From Paraglomus occultum (lineage: Eukaryota; Glomeromycota; Glomeromycetes; Paraglomerales; Paraglomeraceae), in assembly GCA_910592205.1 (NCBI GenBank), contig CAJVPJ010000020.1, positions 1-64,000 of the forward strand: a stretch of 64,000 bases of DNA. Direction: 5' to 3'. How positions within the stretch are numbered: the stretch's first letter is position 1; each line of letters starts with the position of its first letter. Below are positions 23,623 through 35,100 of the stretch, piece by piece. The position numbers and the translations under genes were made by a program. The notes beneath the pieces were generated by a model that worked only from the letters and a program-made list of their open reading frames with translations, searched no databases and was not told the origin of the DNA.

Positions 23623-26296
23623 AGATTTACAATATTTATTGATTTTGTCAGATGACCATTTGACTGTCATGTATTATACTTTTGGCAGTGGCAATACTCC
23701 CAGAAAGCCTTGTTAAAAAAGCGTTCAAAGATTAGAATCAACTTTATCCGCTCGAATTTATTTATATTAGATATTTAAAACTCGTTAAACCGGAAACGCA
23801 AGACTATGTTTTTATTAAACCAAAATCGGCTGACTAGAATGTAAATGTGTCTGGCATTAACCACAACTGGTAATATTTGATCACGAAGAAGAAAACAACT
23901 GTCGCGTCGTGAATGAACTTAACATCTTATCTCAAACCTCAGCAAAGACAATGAGCGGGTTAATGCAAATAAGCAAATGCAATGTTCATTGAGAGCCTAA
24001 GTTACATGTGCCATGTGAGAAAATTATCACATGTATCGTTTGACTCAATCACTAATAATTTGTTTCCATAATACAGACTTTGCTCATTTATAAAACGTGT
24101 ATCTCAGACAAAATTATGGATTATTACCTTTTCCTTATACTCAATTTGCTTTTGCTTTGTCTCTATCTCATCTAGCAAATGTCAAACTTTGGTTGAATTG
24201 CCAGAAATTATTATCTGGCTTATCAAGATTACATACAATAAGCTTAGTAATAAGTAACCGTTAATGACATTTTATCACATGCTCTGGCCCAAATTACAAA
24301 CTGGATTATTTCATCAGAATCTCTAGTGGATAAATTGAGCATAAAAAGTTTAATTTTGCTGATAAAAAAAGCTAGTTAATCGGCTGCTAAGTGGATTAAT
24401 CACCACTCAAAAAGCCGACTATCTGCTTCTATTACTGACTTTTGATAAAACAAAAGGCTGTCGCGGATGCTTTTTTTTTTACAACAAAATTGTTAATACA
24501 ATACATAAGTTTTAACTCAATTTACTAAAGAACCGCCAAGAAACTCGTTTCTTGATAGATACTAACCTTTGTTGTCTTGTATTTACATAATCTTTTAGGT
24601 GCACATCGGAAAAAGTATGGATGCAAATCCAGTTTGTATATTGACTAACAAACTTCAAAAAGAATAAAGACATAAGAACAGAATACGTGAGTGCTAAAGA
24701 ATTACGGTATTCCTTATCTCCTTTGGTAAAAATAATCTTATACTAGAATTTTTTCTGGTGATAACTTTGTCGGAAACAACTTTGGTAAAGCGCAACAAAT
24801 GAAGCGTAATTGTTGGTGCCGTGCTGCAAATCTGAGTGAGCAATGAGATATGACACTCAAGAATTAGAATCGCTCGTTCCTTATAATAAGTTAATCTTTA
24901 CGCACAATTAATGTTTGTGAAAGTCGACATGAATTTTAATGTTGTAACTTACTACCGAGTATATGAAAAACTGTCGATTCTAAAAAGTATGCCAAACTCA
25001 AACAACCAATAATAGCAATAAAGCGAAAACATACTGGTTAATTATATTCGAGCTACTATAGCAACTCATTTTCTTATTTACAAGCGCGGCTACAGATCTT
25101 AGCCGATATGCAAGGTTTTGTTCTTATTTGTAATCATCATAAATTATTCTTTAATAAAGTTTCTTCATTTTACGAAATTTTTAGTGACTATTCCTACTAA
25201 GCTCGTTTGCCGAGACAAAATCTCTATCCAAAACGCCAAAAAGAACGAGGATAAAATATTAAAACCAGAACTTAAGGAGAATAAACCTCAAAATTCTGTT
25301 CAATGAATAAATTAGGAGTGATTGTTATTGGACTAATTAATCATTCACTTTTTGCACTCACTAATTCTATAAACAGCAGTAGCTCGAAAAGCAATAAACA
25401 TTTATCTCAATCAAGCAATAATTTTTAATGGTCGTCCTTGACTTTTTCTTCAGTTTTTGTGGAGTTTCCGCGCAACCGTAACAGTTGACTTTTTTGCCAA
25501 AGTGGCGTAGCTTGGTTACGCCGAGAACTAATTATAATAGAGACACGAAAATTAGAATACAGTCGACTCTTCTCTAAATACATACTCACCCTATGGGTGC
25601 ACGTGCAACTAATTTCACGATCCAGGTAAAACTTTACTGGTAAAAAGTACATTTTTATGATCTCAACTCAAACTGATATCAAAATTATGATTTACTAATT
25701 GAATTTGAAATATTTTGCTCGGAGAAGGAGCAAGAAGCAAGTATTTCTGTAAAGGTGGAAAAGGAAGCACTTGTGACAGCCAGGAAGTATTTAGAACAAA
25801 AGAGAATTTACGACAGAAAATGATATAAGATAGATGCGCGATACGATTAAGCACTTAGATAAAACAGTGAAAGGTCAAAGCACGATATTATCTGTTGAAA
25901 TGTTATACCTTAGTTGTATCCCACCTCAGATATATCGGACGAAGCATGACTGCATATGATGAGTCACATAACTTTGCTCGTTATTACTTTATTAATAATA
26001 CAGTACATAGTAATAGCGCTTTCCAAGCAACTAGTATTTTAAGTTGGCGTGAAATTCACAAGCTCGTGAATACCGCAGCAGGCCGTATGCTGAGTGAAGC
26101 TAAATTTTGTGAACAATTATGGCAACCATTATCATAGGCTCTGCTGTCAAAGTATAATTTCACTAGTAAACCGTAGGAAACATTGATTTCTGGCATTCTG
26201 TATTTTCTCAAACAAGTGGCCAATAAAAAGTTACACTAATTCAATCGTAATTTTAATTGATAGCTTTTTCAATTCATCGATGTAAAAGTCGGTACA

Positions 26297-26641
26297 TCAT
26301 ATGACTGTTGCGGAAGAAAGTACGCAGTCAATAAGCCTTATAATTAAGCCTTTATTAATGACCCCGCAGACTAGCGATAATCGTCTTGTTTTAAGACTAT
26401 TTACGCCGTATGATAATAAATGTGTACCCATGGTCACATGACCTTGACTTATTGGGATATGTTCAGACTCGCAGTTTTTTGGAAAACAGCTGAAGATTTT
26501 GGCCGAATTTAAGCCATGAACCGACTTATCGAGACTGTAGTTCATACATCTCGTATTAGTATTGGGTTGATAAACAGAATACCACTTAGTTTGTCGTCGG
26601 CCAAATTTGCTGCGTCTTCCGGGGCACACATCCCATGCCAT
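26297..26641 (-). CDS. Hypothetical 114-residue ORF
   Basis: ATG-started frame on the minus strand (MAWDVCPGRRSKFGRRQ...) with a stop at 26297. It is the longest uninterrupted ATG frame in the gene-poor region and is divergent from the ceramidase gene, whose start is about 290 bp away. Composition is ordinary, with Arg/Lys-rich N-terminus and a more hydrophobic C-terminus, but there is no signal peptide, domain or homologue I recognise. It could be a chance ORF. Confidence 0.2.
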   Translation of the reverse strand: MAWDVCPGRRSKFGRRQTKWYSVYQPNTNTRCMNYSLDKSVHGLNSAKIFSCFPKNCESEHIPISQGHVTMGTHLLSYGVNSLKTRRLSLVCGVINKGLIIRLIDCVLSSATVI

Positions 26642-26779
26642 TGTAAAAGCGGATGAGCTTTTCCCCGAACGTCATTGTTATGTGAGAAAGTCGACATTTG
26701 TAGAAAAGGCCCGAAAAAAAAAAGTCATACGGTAAATATCATTGCGATTGTTTTTGACAAACGTCCCGATATAGACTGT

Positions 26780-26799
26780 AAATGCATTTAAATGCATTT
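26780..26799. repeat. Tandem palindromic decamer upstream of the ceramidase
   Basis: The decamer AAATGCATTT occurs twice head to tail, making a 20-bp perfect palindrome about 130 bp before the ceramidase ATG. A CACGTG lies 38 bp further on. The arrangement could be a dimeric factor site; that is inference. Confidence 0.4.
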
Positions 26800-26931
26800 G
26801 TGAGCGCATATTTTCGTCATTCCCCGTGTATACACAACACGTGATTATCCCCTACGGCATGCGCAAAACTTTCATTTAAAACGTCCTTCCAAAATCAACT
26901 TTCCATGTTTTTTATATAGAAGTCTATAGAG

Positions 26932-28147
26932 ATGGAAGCGACGTTTTGGGGTCCCATGTGAGTCCGCTTTATTGCGTTTTTATGCACAAACGCTAGTACA
27001 TTTTACTCATGCAAAGTTCGATCTGTATTCTTCTATTCGACTTTTCACAGTACCGCTACTTTAGATTGGTGTGAGGTGAGCCTCGCTATGTGTTTATTTT
27101 ACTGTACGGAACACGAAAAGATCTTTGTTAAAACTTGTTGTATTCTATTAAGGAAAATTACAAAGTTTTTCCGTACATTGCCGAGTTTGTGAATACTACA
27201 ACGAATCTTATATTTGGTAAGTTTTCTTGGTCTTTGATTTGTTTATTTGAGCAGTAGCTGACAGCTTCTACTTTAAAAGCCTTCTTTGCTGGTTTTGGTG
27301 TTTATACGATATTAAAATATCGTCTGGATAAACGCTTTATTCTGGCTCATGCTGCGTTGGCGCTTGTCAGCTTTGGATCGTGGTGTTTCCACATGACTTT
27401 GTTATACGAATTTCAGTTGTTAGATGAATTGCCAAGTAAGTATTTTCTGAGTAACGCCAGCGACTATCTATCCATATTGGTATAACTAACATACTTTCTT
27501 GAACCATCATAGTGATCTACGCGTCGAGTATTTTGGTGTATAACGTGTAAGAATTATCTCTGTTCCGCGAGATGGTCTGTTTTTAAAAAATCAAAGTTTT
27601 TTATTCGATCTAACGTATAATTGTTGATAGTTTTGAAATAGAACGAGAACGAAAATACGGGCTTTGGTTCCCACTATTTTTAATATGCTACTCTGTTACC
27701 TACACGGTGACATATCTTTATGTGCGCACTCCAATCTTCCATCAGATAGCCTATGGCGTCCTCGTAGCCGCTTTGATGTTGCGCACCCTCTTTTTGTTGA
27801 TCAATTACCCGAAAAACGAATCAAAACGAATAATGAAGTCTTTGCTCTATAAGTCATTGAGTATGTTTGTCTTGGGATTTTTATTATGGAATGTGGATAA
27901 CATGGCCTGTTTCCACTTGCGTAACACGAGAAAAACAGTTGGTCCATATATTGGGTTTCTCACAGAATTACATGGTTGGTGGCACATTCTAGCCGCCTTC
28001 AGTTCATATTATTTGATTGTATTTAATCAGTATTTGAGAGCAATTAGTACAGGGGAAGGCAAAGTATGTGAAGTAAGGTGGTTAACTAGCATGGTTCCCT
28101 ACGTGGCAAGGGTTGATTATAATAAGAAAGATTTAAAAACTAATTAA
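26932..28147 (+). CDS. Alkaline ceramidase (Ypc1/Ydc1, ACER family)
   Basis: Multi-pass ER/Golgi hydrolase of the CREST superfamily that splits (phyto)ceramide into a sphingoid base and fatty acid. Six exons: 26932-26957, 27051-27075, 27153-27216, 27280-27435, 27513-27546, 27631-28147. They total 822 nt, giving 273 residues, in line with ACERs of about 265-315. The N-terminus MEATFWGPITATLDWCEENY is the family signature. Predicted metal and catalytic residues are all present: Ser and His in SFGSWCFHMTLL, Asp in FQLLDELP, His in NMACFHLR, and the HxxxH of ELHGWWHILA. About seven hydrophobic segments are visible. The acceptor before 27280 was chosen because it gives the family spacing between NTTTNLIF and GFGVY; an upstream CAG would add six residues. 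Confidence 0.93.
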
Positions 28148-28256
28148 TGAATTAATTATCAATAAATAATAATAATAAATGAATTATAATATTTTCACGT
28201 GAATATCATGTGATTTAAACTTTACTGAGAAACTTTAACTTCTTCAACCAACCATA
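28148..28256 (+). promoter_or_regulatory. 109-bp ceramidase-RMT2 spacer with CACGTG
   Basis: The whole ceramidase 3' end and RMT2 promoter must fit here. It is A/T-rich (AAT repeats) and holds CACGTG at 28196-28201 flanked by TT/AA, 56 bp before the RMT2 ATG. A diverged CATGTG lies just after it. The tight packing means the RMT2 promoter probably overlaps the ceramidase terminator. Confidence 0.45.
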
Positions 28257-29449
28257 ATGATGGATAACACTGAAAGGGAAACCATAGCGTCAGGCGAAGC
28301 CCTGAGCCTTCAGCAAGACCTTAGCAATTTACTCTTGCAGGCAACAAAAGATGCGAACAAAGAGTTGATCAAACAACTTTTGAGCCAAGGAGCAGACTTT
28401 TCGGCTAGAGGAGAAGAGGTTAGCGACTTCTTGACGAAGATAACGGATCATGAAATGGCATATTGATTGACTTATCATATACACAGGGTGCCACTTCTTT
28501 GCATTTAGCGTGTGCTGCTGGAAATTCTGAGATTGTCAGTTTGTTATTACAATATGGGCACCCGTGGAATGCCATCGATAACAATAGGAAAACTGCAGGC
28601 GAATATGCCAAAGAATGTGGCCACGAGCAAGTTTATGAGCAATTATTAGCGGAAGGTTGTAGAGTGGAATTAATACTAGGTATTTTTAACCTCCCTCTCT
28701 GCTTCTGATCTTATTACCATGCCTTACAATCTAATTACAATTGTTGGCAATGACGATAAGGAGTGCTTGAGCGTAGAAACAGAAACAAGGACGATCCGTC
28801 AAACCTAGACTTTTTGACCAAGCCGTTGAAATATTCAGACGACGGTGAGAGGCTATTGGACTCGGAAAACAATGGGGTCATGATGGGTTGGGAAAAGCCA
28901 CTCATGGAAAGGCACGTTCAAGTCATTTGTACTGATGAGGGCCTTGATATTCTCAATGTCGGTTTTGGTCTTGGGTTGATTGATTCGTATATCCAGTCTT
29001 ACAAACCACGTTCTCACACGATTATCGAAGCACATCCCGATGTTTATGCACATATGCTAGCCAATGGATGGGACAAGAAACCTGGTGTAAAGATAATTTT
29101 TGGACGCTGGCAGGACGTCTTAGATCAGTTAGAACTATACGATGGTATTTTCTTTGATACCTTTGGTGAATTTTATGCTGATATACATGATTTCCATGAG
29201 GAATTACTGAATATGTTGAAACCAGAGGGTGTATATTCGTTTTTCAATGGTCTGGGTGCCACGAATCCATTCTTTCATGATGTTTATTGTCGCATAGCCG
29301 AGATGCATCTAGCTAGTATTGGACTAAGTACAGAGTATGTGGAAATCAAAATTGATCCTTCTGAGGACAAGATCTGGGAAGGAGTTAAAGCTCGGTATTG
29401 GACTCTGGATACTTATCGGTTACCGATCTGCCGAATAACGTTGCAATGA
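28257..29449 (+). CDS. RMT2: Arginine N-methyltransferase 2 (Rmt2)
   Basis: Fungal/plant type IV protein arginine methyltransferase, which in yeast methylates the delta nitrogen of an arginine in ribosomal protein Rpl12 using AdoMet. Three exons, 28257-28418, 28487-28679 and 28764-29449, join to 346 residues (yeast 412). N-terminal ankyrin-type repeats (about 20-110: LLSQGADFSARGEE, then GATSLHLACAAGNSEIVSLL) precede the methyltransferase domain. That domain has the family block GVMMGWEKPLMERH, AdoMet motif I DILNVGFGLGLID, the acidic loop HTIIEAHPDVY, and FDTFGEFY. Two adjacent ATGs begin the frame; the first (28257) was taken. A guanidinoacetate methyltransferase-like enzyme is less likely given the ankyrin repeats. 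Confidence 0.94.
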
Positions 29450-30502
29450 TGAGAGAACATGCGCTTTGTTCAGATCGTTGTGTTCCGGAAGTCAGACAGG
29501 AAGGGGAAGTTAAAGCACATATATTGAATGTGTCACATGTTTCTGTATTACATTGCTGAGATTAAGATTTTAGGAAAACAGTGAGAAAGGGACAATAAAG
29601 GAATGTAAAAAAAAAATTGGACAAAACTTGAAAACTTGCTCTTGAAATTATAGGCGGACCAGTGTTACAATGGTTTAGACTTGAATCGCTGAACTGTTGC
29701 TAAATGTGAGATTATGCCAACCCAACAGTTTGAACTGAGCATTCACAAAGCCATAATTTACAAGAGAAATGGCCCGTAAGTAATAATCCCAACATTTTTT
29801 CCGAGGGAGCAGTAAACAACGAGATGGGGATGAACAGAACAAATAAATGGAGGAACGAGAACTGAAAGCAGCTGCTTCCATTTCTTTACACAATTTGTTC
29901 TATGCGACCAGTACCGTCAAGTTTTCTTTGTTTCCTTTCGAGTTTTTCAAACTCCGACAATCACCAATTCGTATGTTTAGTACAAACTTGCTTCAACGCG
30001 TGTGTGGAGAATTGCTCGGCTGTTTTGCCTGAGAGGCAAAACTTATCCAGTCTTAACGCGTCCTTGTTAAGCTTTTTCCATGTCCTTTTCATGTTTGTTT
30101 CTGACGCACATTGTTTCTTCGCTGAATTGTCGCTTCTGATAAGTTTCGCAAGAAGACGATGGATGCTGATAATGATCACAAGACCGCTCGATTACTAAAA
30201 CTACTTAAATCTGTTCTTCACAACCAGCGCATGTTCAAAAATATTCTCTTCCAGTTCATCCAACTCTAACTATTCCGGCCACCGAGGAATAGTGCTGGAA
30301 CGAGTTTGCCAATGACTAGAATGATAAGATTGGTGGAACACATGCGGCGTTAGTGAGGGTAGTCGTCTACATATGTATTCTCAAGTTACAGCCGCTGTAT
30401 TTATTCGTGTTAATAATACATAGAACAAATACTAAATTGTATTTGTCATGAACAGCACTTTATTATAATGAAGACTGGTTACTCTTTAAGACGTTTCCCT
30501 CG
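29450..30502. other. Spacer between RMT2 and MED8 3' ends
   Basis: Convergent-gene spacer of about 1 kb. Overlapping short frames occur on both strands between about 29847 and 30198, including a Cys-rich ATG frame on + (29902-30198). They contradict each other and match nothing I know. A hairpin is listed separately. Otherwise nothing is seen. Confidence 0.35.
30022..30042. repeat. Perfect 9-bp hairpin with 3-nt loop
   Basis: GTTTTGCCT and its exact reverse complement AGGCAAAAC are separated by GAG. A stem-loop of this quality could form in RNA, but it lies within a spacer and could be chance. Confidence 0.3.
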
Positions 30503-31240
30503 TCACCGAATAACAGTAGGTCCCTTGCCATTCTGTACTCCACTGGATATAAAACTAAGCACATCTTCCAACGTAATGTCATCCTTTTCTTCCTCAGTCT
30601 TATCATCTCCTATTCCTTCCAATCTTCTCGTACTCTCTCTAGCACCGACCATGTCCTCACATATCCTCGCTGCCTCGGTGCAAACTCTGTCATGAACCTC
30701 ATACCTCTTTACCCATTCTTTAAGTAATGCATCCCATCGTTCCTCATCTTCCTTGTCTAAATTAGCCTCAGCCTCCTGCGACTCGAGGCCTTCTTGAACA
30801 GTTATCGAAGAAAGAATCTCCTGTTCGAGATTCGATACTTCGGGTATCTGCTTTGTACGGAGAAGTGTGGCAAGAATGTGTTCTGATTCAGGTGGCAGAG
30901 GTTCTTTGGGAAATAGTGTGAGTTTGCGCAAATTGGAATCAATTAATGTATTAGATAAATTTATGTGCTTTGAGAGAATGATGGTTAAGAGTGACAAGTA
31001 GTCTGGCCTTGATAAAATGCGGTAAGAAGCATTGATTAGACCAACGAAGCGGAAACAGTATGACATGAAACGGCATTCTTACCAAGTGAAATTATTGTCT
31101 ACACTTCCGAATTTATCCAAAAACGTCGCCTGAGAATCGTTCAGCTGTACCAACCTAGATTTAACTGTTTGAACGTAATCCAGGTTGGCGGCCATATTTG
31201 TGGTAAGGGAAATATGCGACTTTGGCGTAGAGTTCGACAT
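30503..31240 (-). CDS. MED8: Mediator of RNA polymerase II transcription subunit 8
   Basis: Head-module subunit of Mediator that links Med6/Med18-Med20 and contacts TBP; nuclear. Two exons, 31083-31240 and 30503-31007, join in frame (TG plus G giving Trp) to 220 residues, typical of fungal Med8. The N-terminal helix has LDYVQTVKSRLVQLNDSQ. The helical bundle NNFTWPDYLSLLTIILSKHI follows, then the conserved Pro-rich block FPKEPLPPESEHILATLL with RTKQIPEV. The C-terminal third is Glu-rich and ends in a short helix. The family call rests on this PLP...LLRTK..PEV block and helix layout rather than a catalytic motif. Start ATG at 31240; a second in-frame Met lies 15 codons later. Confidence 0.75.
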
Positions 31241-32132
31241 TGAGGTAAACGTTTTAGTTCATGTATGAGATCACCGTGTTTTTTGAAATCATTAGCTGCA
31301 AGGTGTCGATCTCTCTCCAAAAGTGAAACTGTTATATTAATTAACTTTGGATACGTTAATTGTCGAATACATTCAGAGAGAATTGAAATTAGTAAAAAAG
31401 CAGGATTGCTTGACTAGGGAAGAAACCAATTGCTGACTCGAGATTAAGAAGTCTTTTAGTGGCCGATAATTGCAAAGATTACCAGTGCAGCGGGCGACCC
31501 ATACTAATACTCTGGATCAAGTCTAAAAGCGGCAAAATATATATGAATAACTATGAGGTAAAGAATTAATGATAATGCTTCTAGAAAAACAAAGCCAATT
31601 TCTAATGAGTATGTGACTGAATTCGGAAATGAATTAAGACAGTTACGTATATATATCGAAACGAATAAAATGTTGATTAGTATTATTATGGTGAGATCTG
31701 ACAAAGGCAAGTTACAGTACCGGATAATTTATGTCGTAACAATGTATAACCAATTGACGATTGAACTTGTTGTTTGTGCTTTGCCGACAAAAGACTTGCG
31801 CGGGTTTCAATTTCGCTCAACGTTAATATTAATGTGGTAATGACATGATCCGATGCATTAGTTTATACTTTGGAGTTGAAGCGAAATTTGCCAAAAACAG
31901 GTATTAGTATTGTAAACCCCCCTGAATTCCTGACCGCTATATATATAATCCTAACATTAAGACGTCATCGGTGAAGACGCAATCATCTGACTTGCAATAG
32001 TTATATGAGTATTTGTTTCCCAGGTGACTTTACTGTATCAGAATTACCTCTTTCACGCCTTTCACACTTTACTACCACTTTCTTCTTTCACTATATTCTC
32101 TCTTGTTATTTCTTTTACATAATCCATATTTA
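31241..32132. promoter_or_regulatory. Divergent promoter region of MED8 and UBR1
   Basis: 892 bp between the two divergent starts. It has a TATATATAAT element at about 31939-31948 and a CT-rich stretch (32037-32110) just before the UBR1 ATG, typical of fungal leaders. No protein-like frame is seen. Confidence 0.4.
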
Positions 32133-35100
32133 ATGAACACTCACCCGCAACCGTCAACACTCTCACTCGAGCAGTACCTGAACCTATGTCCGAAGCTTTT
32201 TGACTACCGCTTTAGTGAGAGGGCCAGTGTCCTGATCTTGGAAAGACTGTTTTCAGAGTTTTGGAAGACGAATGAAGAATACAAAACATTATTCTTTCCA
32301 GATGGACCTGGCGACGGTTCGTCCACGTATAAACTGAGTTTTGCACAAAGTGAAGTGGGAGAATATACAACTGCGCATAAGGGAAAGATGTGTGGACACG
32401 TGTTTAAGAAGGGAGAGAGTGTATATCATTGCAAGTGAGTATTGAACAACGATAAATGAACGGCAAACTAGAATTAGGATGGATTGAGACCATGGCTTAA
32501 ACTTTCAAACTGTAGTCTGACTAACACGCATAGATTTGTACAATAAAGATCGAGCTTTAATTTAATAAATAGTTTTCCCTTGTTTGTTCTACTGAGATTA
32601 TATAAAGTCTTTTTCGATTCTGATTATTTGTTACAATGCTGTTTAAGTGTATCCACACAATCGATTCAACCGATTTGCTTCATACTATATGAACCTAACA
32701 TTATTCATTGAATATTCTGTGAAAATTTAATACAGAAACTGTGCTCTAGATGATACCTGCGCATTCTGTGTTCGTTGTTTCCATGCGACGAATCATGAAG
32801 GCCATAATGTAACGTTCTCAATAACCGCGAGTTCGGGAGGTTGTTGTGATTGTGGCGATCCCGAAGCATGGAGAGTTCCTATTAGCTGTGCCTATCATAC
32901 ATCTGATCCATCGACGTCAGAATTGCACGAATTCGAGAAGCAGCAATACGAATCACTACTACCGCAAGATCTTCTTGATTCAGTTCAAAGCACAATATCT
33001 ACAGTATTAGATTTCATGTTGGAAACATTCTCTGCGTCACCAGATTGTATGAAAGTGCCCGAGGACGCCGAATCTGCAAAAAAAGAAGCAAGACAGGCAG
33101 CCAAGTGTATAAAAAAGGGTTTGGATGAGGGACATGAGGAAGAGACATTGTTCGCTGTTGTTCTCTGGAATGACGAACAGCATAGTTTTAATGAAGTCAT
33201 TGCTCACGTCGAAGACGCCATCAAATGCACTGAACTCGATGCAAAGAGGATAGCTGAAAAAGTTGACTCATATGTATGTAGGGCAATTGAAAATCAAGCA
33301 GTGATTATATCCATCTCTATAACTAATGCTTCTAATATTTAATGTATATCTATTCTATCCATACAGGGCAGAGAAATTGTTACAATTTCGGATGACCTTC
33401 CTTTGTTGCTTGATCAAGCCAAGAAAATATCAAATATTAATCTAGCAGTCACTGTTCGCTCAGCGCGTGATACATTCAGGGAAGCAATGTGTGGATTATT
33501 TATTAACTGGTTACGAGACCTGTCGACTGGTAAAATAGGTTCTCATCCAACATTATTACGTGACATGATTTGCGAAGAGCTCTGCAAAGAATGGAGAGAA
33601 GCGAATTCTGGAAATTCAACCGCAGCCGATGATATGGACACCGTACCTTCTGATTATATGAGTGATGAAGACGATGTTATGATTCAGGATGATAACGATT
33701 CGGAAGCTATATTATACGAATCAAGAGATTATATTATGCCATTAGAAGATGCTGATCCTATGGATGAAGATTATACACGAGAAGAGATAGAAGCTAACAA
33801 CATTAGGGTTAATGTTGAAGATTTCAAGAAAACGTTACGATTGGACCAATTTTTACAATTTGATTTGAGGTTATGGAAAGAAGCAAGAGCGGGTTTGTGG
33901 AAACTGTACATTGGGACCCTAGTAGTAAATCCAATTTACAAAAAATATATGGGTAAGTTGCCGCAGTATATTATAATACAAATTTTTAACTATTTTTCCT
34001 CATCCCTTGGTTCTGCTTTCAATCATAGGTGTTCGTTTTGCTAGAAACTATCGTGATTTAGTCGAGGCTTTTCTGACCAAAGATCGTGAACCAGAACATA
34101 GCATTATTCTCTTCTCCCTTCAGCTCTTCACCGTTCCAACCATAGCAACAATGTTAGTAAACCAATACAACTTTCCTTCAACCATCTTCGCTATACTCCA
34201 TACTTTCTTTACAAAAGATAAGATTGGAGGAGTGGAGTCAATAGATCGAAAAGCAAGGATTAGTTGTGAATCAGATGCATTCAAAAACCGTCGCTATTTC
34301 CATATCTTTTACGATTTAAAGTATATCGTTACTCCCAGTTTAACGCAAAGAGTAATCCCTGAACACCCTCAATATTTGAAGCTATATTTGGACCTTATAA
34401 TGCTCTTTCAAGGAATGAATCCAAATGTACGCGCTACACAGCAACATGTAGAATATGAAAATGACTCATGGATCCATGCGTTTAATCTCACTCTGCAAAT
34501 GGCAAAAAGCTGCCGACAGATGTCTGAATGCTATAATGTAGATTCTCGAGTACTTATCCATACCATCCGGCAAGTACTTGTGAAGATATACGAATGGATT
34601 TTGACGAGAGGTGATAACAAAAATGATGGAAAGAAAATTGCTGCTTGGTTACGAAAGGCCAAGAAGTACGGTACCATTGATAAAATATCGCATGGAGAGC
34701 ATGACGATGACCTGATTGCCAAAAGTGAAGACTTTCATACCATACGCTTCGGTAGCCACCCAAAACATTTGGAATTTAAAGTCGTGAAATTTAACGTTGC
34801 AGCAGCGCCTGTTAGCTTTCATAATCCGTTACACTGGTTTTTGGCTGAGCTTCTGGAGAATATCAAACTTCTCGATGATAATATTCTGGCTCACAATAGT
34901 TTGCCTTCTTTCAAGAATATGATGCTATCGAGTACCGAAGTTTCAGAGATAACGGATTTAGACATAAGAAGACTTCAACTTGCGTTTGATTTTCCGCTTC
35001 GGGTTCTTGTTCTTCTAATACAGATTAGAGCTGGAATATGGGTCAGAAACGGGTTTGGTATTAGAGGTCAATGTCACCACTATCGGGAAGTGTCGTTGCG

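Larger units (their letters stand above)
21630..26931. other. 5.3-kb gene-poor region with coding-like debris
   Basis: AT-rich, no gene with a complete and recognisable structure. Several stretches read like protein in one frame but are broken by stops, for example 23227-23622 (listed separately) and 25686-25826 on the + strand. One 114-codon ATG frame lies on the minus strand at 26297-26641 (listed separately). CACGTG occurs at 25600-25605 (inside TGCACGTGCA) and 26838-26843. I found no terminal inverted repeats or transposase motifs, so a mobile origin is unproven. Confidence 0.35.

Noticed and set aside
21630-26931. Region considered as a transposon
   Set aside because: No terminal repeats, target duplication, transposase or reverse-transcriptase motif could be seen.
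29847-30198. Overlapping frames on both strands, one Cys-rich with a hydrophobic start
   Set aside because: Mutually exclusive frames with no family resemblance; no reason to prefer any of them.
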